This document shows, piece after piece, positions 27,229 to 36,068 of a stretch of 64,000 bases of DNA. The notes beneath the pieces were generated by a model. The model made no database searches, was not told where the DNA came from, and was given only the letters and a program-made list of their open reading frames with translations. This DNA is from Cyclobacteriaceae bacterium (GTDB lineage Bacteria > Bacteroidota > Bacteroidia > Cytophagales > Cyclobacteriaceae). The DNA is taken from the NCBI GenBank assembly GCA_016786585.1, contig JAEUUI010000030.1, forward strand, positions 62,001 through 126,000, read 5' to 3'. Numbering within the stretch: the first letter of the stretch is position 1; every line of letters starts with the position of its first letter. The translations under genes and the position numbers were made by a program.

Positions 27229-27390
27229 TTAAGCCTTCTTGCCGGCTTTTGCCTTGAATTCTTCCTTGATTTTTTCAACATCCACCGATTTCATTACCGG
27301 CTGGAAATTCTGGATTTTCAACGACTGGCGTCTAACGGCTGACTTTGACTTATCCTTACGGTTCTTTCTTTTCAATCTTGTTACGGCCAT
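27229..27390 (-). CDS. 53-residue highly basic protein, possibly ribosome-associated
   Basis: Starts MAVTRLKRKNRKDKSKSAVR, with the ATG at 27390; the frame continues upstream but without conservation-like content and through the promoter. Lys and Arg dominate the first half; the second half (QNFQPVMKSVDVEKIKEEF) is a probable helix, and the end is KAKAGKKA. Short basic proteins of this shape are common in Bacteroidota and look like small ribosomal proteins. It has its own strong terminator and a plausible promoter, CATTTTTG (one mismatch) about 27 bp upstream, both fitting an abundant product. No function is assigned. Confidence 0.7.
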   Translation of the reverse strand: MAVTRLKRKNRKDKSKSAVRRQSLKIQNFQPVMKSVDVEKIKEEFKAKAGKKA

Positions 27391-27519
27391 GACTCTGCTA
27401 TTTTGAGGGCGCAAAAATGCGGAAGTTTTGCGGATTTTACAACGGGAAATCACGCTATTTCCTGACAAAGATTGCGGGACACGTTAAAACGGGCTATTCG
27501 CAATCAAAAAACCACTATG

Positions 27520-27549
27520 AAAATCCCAAAATCCTTAAATCCTGATCAT
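27520..27549. repeat. Short AAATCC-type intergenic repeat before hisS
   Basis: Three imperfect 7-8-bp units of the AAATCC(C/T) kind follow each other just before the hisS start. Arrays of this sort are seen between genes in some Cytophagales genomes as I recall. A role in transcription of hisS is possible but not shown. Confidence 0.35.
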
Positions 27550-27560
27550 ATTGCGATGTT

Positions 27561-28931
27561 ATGGACAAACCGACTTTACCGAAGGGAACACGCGATTTTG
27601 GACCTGCTGTGATGGCAAAACGCCAGTACATTTTAGATGCTATCCGGAAGGTATTCCAGAAGTTCGGTTTTCAGCCGTTGGAAACTCCCGCCATGGAGAA
27701 CCTGTCTACCCTTACCGGGAAATATGGTGAGGAAGGCGATCAGCTGCTGTTCAAAATTCTCAACTCGGGCGATTTTTTAAAAGACGTTACCACAGCAAAA
27801 CTCGAGACTAAAAATTCAAAAAGCATCACTGCCGATATTTCCGAAAAAGGTCTTCGCTACGACCTCACGGTGCCCTTCGCGCGCTATGTGGTGATGAACA
27901 AACACGAGATCCCAACCCCGTTCAAGCGGTACCAGATTCAACCCGTGTGGCGGGCCGACCGGCCTCAAAAAGGGCGCTATCGCGAATTCTATCAGTGCGA
28001 TGCAGATGTTGTAGGTACAGATTCACTAACCTGCGAAGCTGAAATTATTCTGATGATCCGTGAAGTATTTCAGTCGCTGAACATTGAAGACTACACTATC
28101 AAGATTAATCACCGCGGTGTTCTTACCGGCCTGGCGGAGCTTGCCGGAGCAAAAGAAAATCAGACCGCCTTGTTCGTGGCGATCGATAAGCTCGATAAAA
28201 TCGGTGAGGATAAAGTAAAGGAAGAGCTGTTGGGAAAAGGCTTCAGCGAGAAAAGTATTAAAACGGTTTTCGATATTCTGAATTTCCAGGGAACCACGTC
28301 TCAAAAAGTAGTTTTTCTGAACGACCAGTTTACCAAATCAGAAGCGGGCGATCGAGGCGTGAGCCAGTTAAGCGCGGTACTTCGCTTACTGCGCGATTAC
28401 AACAGCGATGACAAGCACGTGGAGTTCGACATTGCCCTGGCGCGCGGCCTAAGCTATTATACCGGTTGCATTTTTGAAGTCAAGATCAATAACGTATCCA
28501 TCGGCAGCGTAAGCGGTGGCGGGCGTTACGATAATCTTACGGCTGCATTTGGGGACAAGGAAAACTTATCGGGTGTTGGGTTCTCTTTCGGTGTTGATCG
28601 TTTGTACGATGCCATGGAAGAACTAAATCTGTTTCCCAAAGAAGCCCAGGCCTCGACTAAAATTCTTATTTGCCACTTCGATGAAGAAACGCAACGTTTC
28701 GGGTTAAAAGAACTTAGTGCGCTTCGCGCGGCAGGGATTTCCGCAGAAGTATATCCCGATCAGTCCAAGATGAAAAAACAGCTTGACTACGCGAACAAGA
28801 AAATGATTCCGTATGCGATTGTCATCGGATCCGAAGAAACCAAGAACGGCTTCCTCACTTTTAAAAATATGGAAACAGGCGAGCAGGAAAAACTCACCGT
28901 TCAGCAGATTATCCAGAAACTGAAAGCTTAG
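27561..28931 (+). CDS. hisS: Histidine-tRNA ligase
   Basis: Class II aminoacyl-tRNA synthetase charging tRNA-His. The 456-residue protein has motif 1 around FQPLETPAMENLSTL, motif 2 in RYQIQPVWRADRPQKGRYREFYQ, the histidine-specific segment ARGLSYYTG, motif 3 in GVGFSFGVDRL, and the C-terminal anticodon-binding domain. The stop codon is immediately followed by the hutH start (no spacer), so the two are cotranscribed. Confidence 0.97.
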   Translation: MDKPTLPKGTRDFGPAVMAKRQYILDAIRKVFQKFGFQPLETPAMENLSTLTGKYGEEGDQLLFKILNSGDFLKDVTTAKLETKNSKSITADISEKGLRYDLTVPFARYVVMNKHEIPTPFKRYQIQPVWRADRPQKGRYREFYQCDADVVGTDSLTCEAEIILMIREVFQSLNIEDYTIKINHRGVLTGLAELAGAKENQTALFVAIDKLDKIGEDKVKEELLGKGFSEKSIKTVFDILNFQGTTSQKVVFLNDQFTKSEAGDRGVSQLSAVLRLLRDYNSDDKHVEFDIALARGLSYYTGCIFEVKINNVSIGSVSGGGRYDNLTAAFGDKENLSGVGFSFGVDRLYDAMEELNLFPKEAQASTKILICHFDEETQRFGLKELSALRAAGISAEVYPDQSKMKKQLDYANKKMIPYAIVIGSEETKNGFLTFKNMETGEQEKLTVQQIIQKLKA

Positions 28932-30422
28932 ATGACCACGCATTCTATTTCAGAAAAAATGCTGACGTTGAAAGACCTCTCAGCTATCCTCTCGGATGCA
29001 GTGAGGCTTGAGCTTTCAGACAGCGCGAAAGAAAAAATTCAACGGTGCCGCACTTATCTTGACGAGAAAGCAAAAAACACTACTCACCCGATTTATGGTA
29101 TTAACACAGGCTTCGGTTCGCTGTACAACAAAAACATCTCCCCTAACGACCTCGAAAAGCTTCAGGAAAATCTGGTGAAGTCGCACGCGTGTGGAACTGG
29201 TCCTGAAATCCCCGATGAGATTGTGCGATTGATGTTGTTCTTAAAAATACAGTCGCTAGCCTATGGTTATTCTGGCGTTCAGGTTGAAACGGTGCAACGG
29301 TTATCGGACTATTTCAATAACGGCATCTTTCCGGTAGTGTATGAAATGGGTTCGCTCGGTGCTTCCGGAGATCTCGCACCACTCGCCCACCTTTCGCTTC
29401 CGCTGATTGGATTAGGCGAAGTGCGGGTAAAAAATGAAACCGCAACGGGTGCAGCCGTAAACAAAAAGTTTGGCTGGGAAAGCATTCATCTGAAATCGAA
29501 AGAAGGCCTCGCGTTACTGAACGGCACACAGTTTATGAACGCCTATGGTGTTTGGTGTACGGTGCACGCGCATCGCATCATTAAGCTGGCCAACATGATC
29601 GGGGCGCTTTCACTGGATGCGTTTGACGGACGCATTGAACCTTTTCTAAAATACGTTCACCTGATCCGGCCTCAGAAAGGTCAGGTTGTGGTAGCACAGG
29701 AAATCGAGAACCTGCTGGCGGGCAGTCAACTAATCAAGCAAAACAAAAAACATGTGCAGGATCCATACTCGTTCCGGTGCATTCCGCAAGTCCATGGAGC
29801 CAGCCTGGATGCAATAGAACATGTAACGAATGTTATTTTGACAGAAGTCAACAGCGTTACCGATAATCCAAACGTTTTCCCCGATGATGATTTGGTTATC
29901 TCTGGTGGAAATTTTCACGGACAGCCGTTAGCCTTATCGCTCGACTTTCTTTCTATCGCGTTAGCCGAACTTGGAAATATTTCCGAACGCAGAACATACC
30001 AGCTCATCAGCGGATCGCGTGATCTGCCGAATTACCTGGTGGCGAATCCGGGTATTAACTCCGGTATGATGATTCCGCAGTACACCGCGGCATCGCTGGT
30101 GAGTCAGAATAAACAGCTTTGCACACCGGCATCGGTGGACTCGATCGTGTCGTCAAACGGGCAGGAAGATCATGTTAGTATGGGCGCCAATGCTGCCACC
30201 AAAGCATACCGGGTAGTGAACAACGTGTATTCTATTCTGGCGATTGAATTATTGACAGCCACGCAGGCGATTGCTTTTCGGAAACCGCTAAAAACATCGC
30301 CTGCACTGGAGAATCTGGTGAATACTTTCCGGCAACATGTTCCGTTTATAGAAGAAGATCGTGTGCTTCACGATGATATAAAAAAGACAGAGCAGTTTAT
30401 CCGTGAATTTGCGTTAGCATGA
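28932..30422 (+). CDS. hutH: Histidine ammonia-lyase
   Basis: Removes ammonia from L-histidine to give urocanate. The 496-residue protein has the Ala144-Ser145-Gly146 triad in GSLGASGDLAPLAHL, which cyclises to the MIO electrophile, the Tyr-containing GINTGFGSL loop, and the SGGNFHGQP and QEDHVSMGA segments. The rest of the hut pathway is not nearby. Direct fusion to hisS at zero distance places a histidine-using and a histidine-destroying enzyme on one message. A secretory-type protein gene overlaps its end by 4 bp. A tyrosine or phenylalanine lyase is less likely given the overall sequence. Confidence 0.9.
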   Translation: MTTHSISEKMLTLKDLSAILSDAVRLELSDSAKEKIQRCRTYLDEKAKNTTHPIYGINTGFGSLYNKNISPNDLEKLQENLVKSHACGTGPEIPDEIVRLMLFLKIQSLAYGYSGVQVETVQRLSDYFNNGIFPVVYEMGSLGASGDLAPLAHLSLPLIGLGEVRVKNETATGAAVNKKFGWESIHLKSKEGLALLNGTQFMNAYGVWCTVHAHRIIKLANMIGALSLDAFDGRIEPFLKYVHLIRPQKGQVVVAQEIENLLAGSQLIKQNKKHVQDPYSFRCIPQVHGASLDAIEHVTNVILTEVNSVTDNPNVFPDDDLVISGGNFHGQPLALSLDFLSIALAELGNISERRTYQLISGSRDLPNYLVANPGINSGMMIPQYTAASLVSQNKQLCTPASVDSIVSSNGQEDHVSMGANAATKAYRVVNNVYSILAIELLTATQAIAFRKPLKTSPALENLVNTFRQHVPFIEEDRVLHDDIKKTEQFIREFALA

Positions 30423-32314
30423 ACATCCGTCTGGTTGTTTTCATAATTCTTTCAACTCCTACCCTGGCACTTGAACAGTACACCAGCGATGCGGGCCGCT
30501 TCCAGGTAAATGAGAGACGGGGCTGTGCGCCTTTTACGTTAACGATCACGAACACCGACCTCCTAACGCCTTGCAATAATAACTGCCTGATTTCCTGGGG
30601 CGATGGAACTCCCAATAACCAGGCCGATGGAATTTTCTCACACACCTATACAACTGCCGGGACATTTACGCTCAGCGTTAACTACGATGGCGGGCGTGGT
30701 CCGGACTTTATGCAAATCACGGTTTATCCGAACGTTAAACCGGTATTTGAAGTGTATACCTGCAGCGGCAACGAAGTTCAGGTAAAAGTCACCGACACGA
30801 ATTACGATTCATACATCATCAACTATAACGATGCCTCTCCCGAAGTTAACATTCCAAAGGGATCGGGAGCGGTAAACCATACGTTTGCAAGTTCAGGAAG
30901 CAAAACCATCTCGGTACGCGGGCAAAACAATGCATCCGCAGATAACTGCACACCCCCTGCTACCAAACTCGTTGCCGTATCCGCAGCTTTACCGCCCGCT
31001 CCCACAATCAATCAACTATTGATTTCCGGCAGCTCCGACATCGACCTGCAGTTTACCACGCAACAAAATGTTTTATATCGCCTGGAGATTAGCGTTAATG
31101 GTGGTTCATTTAGTAATCTGGGTAACCTGATTGATGTCAACACGGCTTCTGTACCTGGTTTAAATACGGATGATAACTTCTATTGCTTCCGCCTCGGAAC
31201 TGTTGATCCCTGTAATGGCGGAGTGAACTTCTCCCAAACAATTTGCAGTGCCGATCTTGCAGCAAGCGCGCAAAACAATGCCAACGATCTTACCTGGACA
31301 ACCTCTTTGGCAGGAGTTACAAACTTTACCATTCAGCGTGACGGTGTGGTACTGACAACCGTAACCGGAACCACGTTTACCGATACAGATGTTGTCTGCG
31401 GAACAGAATATTGTTATCAAATCATTTCGAATTATCCGGGCAGCACCGAGAGTTACTCCGCCATTCGATGCGTTACCGCGATTTCAACCGATATCCCTAC
31501 AGCCATTGCCGATGTGAGCAGCGTTGTGAATGGCGGAAATGTTGAACTTACGTGGGAACCCGATGCCGTGTTCACAGCAGACTCGTATTCCGTGTTTCGG
31601 AGAACTAACGGTGGTTTGTTCAAAAGCCTGCAAAACGGAATTACGTTTCCTTCTTTCACGGACGACAACTATTCAATTGCCGATCAAGCTTGCTATCGCA
31701 TCGACTACATCAACAGCTGCGGTAACACCAGCAATCCCGGCATACGGGCATGCCCCATCATTCTGAGTTATACCACAAACAGCGATAATCAAATTATTCT
31801 CACTTGGACTCACTACGAAGGCTGGACCGGAGGCGTTGACCACTACGAGATTGATAAATATGATTTGAACCGGAATTCACTCGGAACTATTACACTCGGC
31901 AACGTTACAACATACTCCGATCCTGATTTGGCTGATCAGGGGTATTTTTATGTTGTCAGGGCGATTCCGAGTACCGCCACTACCGGAGAGTCTGTATCGA
32001 ACGAAATTAAAGCGCTTCGCAAATTAATTTTTGCTTACCCCAAAGCATTCACACCCGACAAGCAAGGTCCGGAAGAGAACGAGACGTTTAAGGTGTTTGT
32101 GACGGAAGAGTTTATCGATACATTCGAAATGAAAATCTTTAACCGCTGGGGTGAGATGATTTTTTCTACCACAGATTTACTGAAGGGTTGGGACGGAAAG
32201 TTCAACGGTCAACCCCAACCCGAGGGAACCTACACGTTCACTGCAACACTTCGCGACAAAACAGGCCGGGTCTTTAAACGTGACGGCTCCGTGCTGCTGC
32301 TTCGCAAAAAGTAG
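30419..32314 (+). CDS. T9SS type B sorted surface protein with PKD and FN3-like domains
   Basis: A 631-residue secreted protein with a signal peptide (NIRLVVFIILSTPTLA), an N-terminal PKD domain (ISWGDGTPNN...FSHTYTTAGTFTL), several fibronectin-III-like domains, and a C-terminal gliding motility-associated (CHU_C, type B) sorting domain from about residue 545 with FTPDKQGPEENETFKV and the IFNRWGEMIF signature. It should cross the outer membrane through T9SS and be anchored at the surface or released. Its ATG overlaps the hutH stop by 4 bp, an odd partner for a cytoplasmic lyase. Confidence 0.9.
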   Translation: MNIRLVVFIILSTPTLALEQYTSDAGRFQVNERRGCAPFTLTITNTDLLTPCNNNCLISWGDGTPNNQADGIFSHTYTTAGTFTLSVNYDGGRGPDFMQITVYPNVKPVFEVYTCSGNEVQVKVTDTNYDSYIINYNDASPEVNIPKGSGAVNHTFASSGSKTISVRGQNNASADNCTPPATKLVAVSAALPPAPTINQLLISGSSDIDLQFTTQQNVLYRLEISVNGGSFSNLGNLIDVNTASVPGLNTDDNFYCFRLGTVDPCNGGVNFSQTICSADLAASAQNNANDLTWTTSLAGVTNFTIQRDGVVLTTVTGTTFTDTDVVCGTEYCYQIISNYPGSTESYSAIRCVTAISTDIPTAIADVSSVVNGGNVELTWEPDAVFTADSYSVFRRTNGGLFKSLQNGITFPSFTDDNYSIADQACYRIDYINSCGNTSNPGIRACPIILSYTTNSDNQIILTWTHYEGWTGGVDHYEIDKYDLNRNSLGTITLGNVTTYSDPDLADQGYFYVVRAIPSTATTGESVSNEIKALRKLIFAYPKAFTPDKQGPEENETFKVFVTEEFIDTFEMKIFNRWGEMIFSTTDLLKGWDGKFNGQPQPEGTYTFTATLRDKTGRVFKRDGSVLLLRKK

Positions 32315-32360
32315 CGAAAGGCGTACATTGCGCTTCAGTTCAACAGAAAAATCGCTGCAT

Positions 32361-32696
32361 ATGTTCGACATGATGAAAATGATGGGCAAGATGAAAGAGG
32401 TTCAGGCCCGCATCAAACAAGCACAGGATAACCTCGTTAACGTTTCTGCTCAGGGCGAATCGGGTGGCGGAATGGTGAAGGCTACCGTAAATGGCAAAAA
32501 GCAACTGGTGTCACTCGACATTGATACGGCCATTTTGAAAGCAGACGATAAAATTCTGATACAGGATTTAGTGATTGCGGCCGTAAACAAAGCATCTGAT
32601 GAAGCCGAAATCCTGGCGAAGGAAGGGATGCGTAAAGCTACTGATGGATTGATTCCGAACATTCCCGGAATGGACTTGGGGAGCTTGATGGGCTAA
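32361..32696 (+). CDS. YbaB/EbfC family nucleoid-associated protein
   Basis: A 111-residue protein starting MFDMMKMMGKMKEVQARI. I chose this ATG because the upstream part of the frame is a shadow of the preceding gene's end. It shows the long N-terminal helix, the VKATVNGKKQLVSLDID beta hairpin, and the C-terminal helix of the family, which form tweezer-like dimers that bind DNA. The neighbour dnaX or recR, common elsewhere, is not present; a glycosyltransferase follows 12 bp later. Confidence 0.93.
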   Translation: MFDMMKMMGKMKEVQARIKQAQDNLVNVSAQGESGGGMVKATVNGKKQLVSLDIDTAILKADDKILIQDLVIAAVNKASDEAEILAKEGMRKATDGLIPNIPGMDLGSLMG

Positions 32697-32708
32697 ATTA
32701 TTGAACCC

Positions 32709-33713
32709 TTGGTTAAAACGGCGGTTGTTATTCTGAATTTCAATGGCGAAAAATTCCTTCGTGAGTTTTTGCCCGTTGTTCTTCGATACACGGGCAACGC
32801 TAAAATAGTTGTAGCCGATAATGCTTCAACAGATCTGTCGATTGATGTTGTTAAACAAAAATTCCCGACCGTTGAATTAATCCTACTCAGTAACAACTAT
32901 GGTTTCTGTGGCGGCTATAATCGCGCACTCAAACAGGTTGAAGCCGAATACTATGTGTTGCTTAACTCCGATGTTGAGGTAACACCCGGCTGGCTTGAAC
33001 CCCTGGTCACCTTGCTCGATCAGAATCCGCAAGTTGCAGCGGTACAACCAAAGATTCTCGCGTACAACGACAAAAGTAAATTTGAATATGCGGGTGCAGC
33101 AGGCGGGTTTATCGATTCGCTCGGATATCCTTTTTGCCGCGGCAGAGTATTTGATGAAACCGAAAAAGATTCCGGGCAATACAACGACACCCGCGAGGTA
33201 TTTTGGGCAACAGGCGCTTGCCTGGTAATCCGCTCAAAAATTTATCACGAACTGAAAGGGCTGGACGAAGACTTCTTTGCCCACATGGAAGAGATCGACT
33301 TGTGCTGGAAAATCCAGCGTGCAGGTCATAAAGTTTTTTATTGCGGAACCAGCGCTGTATATCATGTGGGAGCAGGAACGCTGTCAAAATCAAATCCGCG
33401 CAAAACCTATTACAATTTCCGGAATGGATTAAGTCTTGTGTACAAACACTGGAGCACCGGAAACCTTATCTGGAAATTACCGGTACGAATACTGCTCGAT
33501 TACCTGGCAGCGTTTAAGTTTCTTTTGTCCGGTAAGGGCGGTGATGCCCGTGCCGTGGTAAGAGCACACTACCATTTCATTAAAAAATTTGGAAAAAATC
33601 GATCGAAGCGAAATGCGCTTAAACCTTTTCCATTCACAACAAACAATATCTACCCAGGAATGATCATCTGGGATCATTTTATTCGGAAGAAAAATAAGAT
33701 TCGTGTGTATTAA
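32709..33713 (+). CDS. Family 2 glycosyltransferase
   Basis: A 334-residue GT-A fold enzyme, rhamnosyltransferase-like, that transfers a sugar from a nucleotide donor to a cell-surface glycan. Motifs: VVILNFNGEKFL at the N-terminus, ADNASTD, the metal-binding NSDVEVTPGWL, and MEEIDLCWKIQRAG near the acceptor site. No membrane helices are evident. The start is the TTG at 32709, 12 bp after ybaB; an ATT at 32700 is another possibility. Its stop overlaps the stop of the convergent pspC gene. Donor and acceptor are not known. Confidence 0.9.
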   Translation: MVKTAVVILNFNGEKFLREFLPVVLRYTGNAKIVVADNASTDLSIDVVKQKFPTVELILLSNNYGFCGGYNRALKQVEAEYYVLLNSDVEVTPGWLEPLVTLLDQNPQVAAVQPKILAYNDKSKFEYAGAAGGFIDSLGYPFCRGRVFDETEKDSGQYNDTREVFWATGACLVIRSKIYHELKGLDEDFFAHMEEIDLCWKIQRAGHKVFYCGTSAVYHVGAGTLSKSNPRKTYYNFRNGLSLVYKHWSTGNLIWKLPVRILLDYLAAFKFLLSGKGGDARAVVRAHYHFIKKFGKNRSKRNALKPFPFTTNNIYPGMIIWDHFIRKKNKIRVY

Positions 33714-33934
33714 TAATCCCAGATCGGGTTCCGCTTACGAACATACTTACGAATGTTCATGATGAACGCAAGTGCGAGGTAAATCAATACCGGGGAACCC
33801 AGTGTGAGAAAGGAAGCGTAAATGAAAAACAAGCGAATCTTTGATGTGGCGATGCCCATCATCTCACCAAGGCGGTTGCAAACGCCAAACGCATAACGCT
33901 CAAAGAAAAACTGGATTTTATCTATCATTTTCAC
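33710..33934 (-). CDS. PspC domain membrane protein
   Basis: A 74-residue protein with the compact PspC domain: an N-terminal segment with GVCNRLGEMMGI followed by one long hydrophobic helix (FFIYASFLTLGSPVLIYLALAF) and a basic tail. Full phage-shock systems are not present; short PspC proteins are common in Bacteroidota and may sense membrane stress. The start may be at the second Met two codons later. Convergent with the glycosyltransferase gene and divergent from the OmpA/TPR lipoprotein. Confidence 0.85.
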   Translation of the reverse strand: MKMIDKIQFFFERYAFGVCNRLGEMMGIATSKIRLFFIYASFLTLGSPVLIYLALAFIMNIRKYVRKRNPIWDY

Positions 33935-34052
33935 ACAATTTACGCCCTCTCATCTTAAAATACGGTAGTTCAACGACCTAAACGTTCATTTACAAATATA
34001 AGGTTCGTCTAAACCTTAACCTCGGGTCAAAATCTTTATTTTTTGACTATAA

Positions 34053-34083
34053 TTGCAAAAAAAACGATATAGGCGTAGTTTTA
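34053..34083 (+). promoter_or_regulatory. Probable promoter of the OmpA/TPR lipoprotein gene
   Basis: TTG at 34053-34055 is followed, after 20 bp that are A-rich, by TAGTTTTA at 34076-34083, one mismatch from TAnnTTTG. The spacing fits the phylum consensus, and a start near 34090 leaves a leader of about 28 nt. Confidence 0.4.
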
Positions 34084-34117
34084 CTACCCGATTTAGAATT
34101 AACCAAATTAAAATCCA

Positions 34118-35890
34118 ATGAGAAAATTAGTTCACGTATTTCTGGTCGCTGGAGCCCTCGTAATGGCCGGTTGTACCTTGCCTAAGATGGTTAAAATGGC
34201 CAAAGACCAAAACCTCACGGTTACGCCAAACCCTCTTGAACTCCATAACGATACAGTAGCATACGAAATGTCGGCTACCCTTCCGGTAAAAATGCTGAAG
34301 AAAGGCACTGTTTACACAGTAAACTCTTTCTACAAGTATGGCGAGCAGGAAAAAGCGCTTGACCCGGTAGCGTTTAAGGCAGAAGATTATCCAAACGCTG
34401 CTACTGAACAGCCTACATTAACTAAAAAATTCTCTTTCCCTTACGAAAACGCCATGAAAGTGGGTGTTTTGGAAGTTGAAGGTGTTGCCACAAAAGGCAC
34501 AAAATCTAAAGTCACTCCACGCCTGCAGGTTGCAACGGGCATCATCACAACATCACGTTTGGTGAAGCCGGTAGCGTATGCTGCTTACGCAGGACATGGC
34601 TATAACAACCAGGAAGAATTGGTTCCGGTTGTAATTCCTGATTTCATCTTCGAACAAGGAAGATCAGTACTCAGAACCACGGAAGTTAAGAGCGCAAAAG
34701 GTAAGCAACTTGACGCGTTCATTGCAGCGAAAAACGTAACCCGCACGGTAACAATCACTGGTACGCACTCACCAGAAGGTGCTGAGCGTATCAACTCAAA
34801 ACTTTCTCCTGAACGTGCGAAAGCAATTGAGGCGTACTACCGCAAGCAAATGAAGAAATATGACTACAAAGGCAAAGCTGATTCAATTCAGTTTATCCTG
34901 AAGCCTGTTGTAGAAGACTGGACTGGCTTCAAGAATGCATTGGCTTCTTACGATGGCATTACATCTGAGCAGAAATCAGAATACATGAACATCATCAACG
35001 GTGGCGGTTCTTTCGAAGATCAGGAAAAGCAAATGAAGAAGCTTTCTACATACAAGAAAGTATTCAAAGATGTTTATCCTAAGTTGAGAACTGCAAAAAC
35101 TGAAATCCTTACCCTGAAAGACAAGAAAACAGACGCAGAAATTGCTGTATTGTCTAAGCAGGTTGCTTCAGGTTCACTTTCAGCTGATACACTGTCACTG
35201 GAGGAGTTACTGTATTCTGCTACATTAACTCCGTCATTGGATGAAAAAGCGGCGATTTACACAGCTGCTACCAAAAAAGGCACAAACAGCTGGGTTGCGT
35301 ATAACAACTTAGGTGCAGTATACATTGCGCAGGCAATTGAAAACTCCGCTAACGCAGCTTCTTTGGCTGATAAAGCAAAAGCTCAGCTTGACCTCGCTGC
35401 TAAAATTCAGGAAGCTCCGGAAGTTCACGCTAACCTTGCTTCTGTAGAAATGCTGAGAGGAAACGCACGTGCAGCGTATGCACACGCTGTGAAAGCTAAC
35501 GGACTGAGCGGTGATAATGCTGCCGGATTGAATGGCGTAAAAGGTTCTGCTGAAATCGTAATGGCGAAATACAGCGCTGCTGTAAGCTCAGAAGCTGCTG
35601 CTGCCAACACGGCTGACAACCTGTACAACAAAGGCCTTGCTCAGGTGTTGAACAAAGATTACCAGAACGCACTGACTTCTTTCAAGGAAGCAACCAAGCT
35701 TAACCCGAACCATGCCTGGGCATACTACGGTGCAGCAATCGCTTCTGCTAGATTGGGTAACGAAAGCGGTGTAACTTCTAACCTGACAAGCGCTGCAAAA
35801 GCTGACCCTTCAATCAAAGAAGCAGCATTGTCTGACCTCGAATTCTCCAAATATCAGACCAGCGAGTCTTTCCGGAACGCCCTGAAGTAA
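34118..35890 (+). CDS. OmpA-like and TPR-containing outer-membrane lipoprotein
   Basis: A 590-residue lipoprotein (lipobox VMAGC, Cys19). A beta-rich N-terminal region (about 30-165) is followed by an OmpA-like segment (about 180-270: IFEQGRSVLRTTEVKSAKGKQLDAFI ... GTHSPEGAERINSKLSPERA), which resembles a peptidoglycan-binding fold but is diverged. The second half is helical with TPR-type repeats, including LYNKGLAQVLNKDYQNALTSF. Its codon use (frequent GCT, AAA, GAA) and strong terminator at 35912-35944 suggest abundant expression. It probably links the outer membrane to the cell wall. Confidence 0.75.
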   Translation: MRKLVHVFLVAGALVMAGCTLPKMVKMAKDQNLTVTPNPLELHNDTVAYEMSATLPVKMLKKGTVYTVNSFYKYGEQEKALDPVAFKAEDYPNAATEQPTLTKKFSFPYENAMKVGVLEVEGVATKGTKSKVTPRLQVATGIITTSRLVKPVAYAAYAGHGYNNQEELVPVVIPDFIFEQGRSVLRTTEVKSAKGKQLDAFIAAKNVTRTVTITGTHSPEGAERINSKLSPERAKAIEAYYRKQMKKYDYKGKADSIQFILKPVVEDWTGFKNALASYDGITSEQKSEYMNIINGGGSFEDQEKQMKKLSTYKKVFKDVYPKLRTAKTEILTLKDKKTDAEIAVLSKQVASGSLSADTLSLEELLYSATLTPSLDEKAAIYTAATKKGTNSWVAYNNLGAVYIAQAIENSANAASLADKAKAQLDLAAKIQEAPEVHANLASVEMLRGNARAAYAHAVKANGLSGDNAAGLNGVKGSAEIVMAKYSAAVSSEAAAANTADNLYNKGLAQVLNKDYQNALTSFKEATKLNPNHAWAYYGAAIASARLGNESGVTSNLTSAAKADPSIKEAALSDLEFSKYQTSESFRNALK

Positions 35891-35911
35891 TTGAGATAAT
35901 CATTGGATTAA

Positions 35912-35944
35912 AAAAGCCCTGGCGCAATCGTCAGGGCTTTTTTT
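35912..35944 (+). terminator. Terminator of the OmpA/TPR lipoprotein gene
   Basis: A 10-bp perfect stem (35912-35921 with 35932-35941, core GCCCTG/CAGGGC) with a 10-base loop and a T-run continuing to 35944. Confidence 0.92.
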
Positions 35945-36025
35945 ATGCCTGCGCCGATCTCGGTCCGGCCATGAATTTTATTTTGCCAAACGCCTAACAG
36001 ACGTTATTTTTACGCCTGCTTAAAA

Positions 36026-36039
36026 AGGCAGGCCTGCCT
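36026..36039. repeat. 14-bp GC-rich palindrome before pdhB
   Basis: AGGCAGGCCTGCCT is a perfect palindrome 30 bp before the pdhB start. It overlaps a second possible hairpin (36014-36019 GCCTGC with 36028-36033 GCAGGC). Both cannot form at once. It may be an operator, a leader RNA switch or a dispersed intergenic palindrome. Confidence 0.45.
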
Positions 36040-36068
36040 GACCCAAACCGGCCAAATATTTTACTGCT

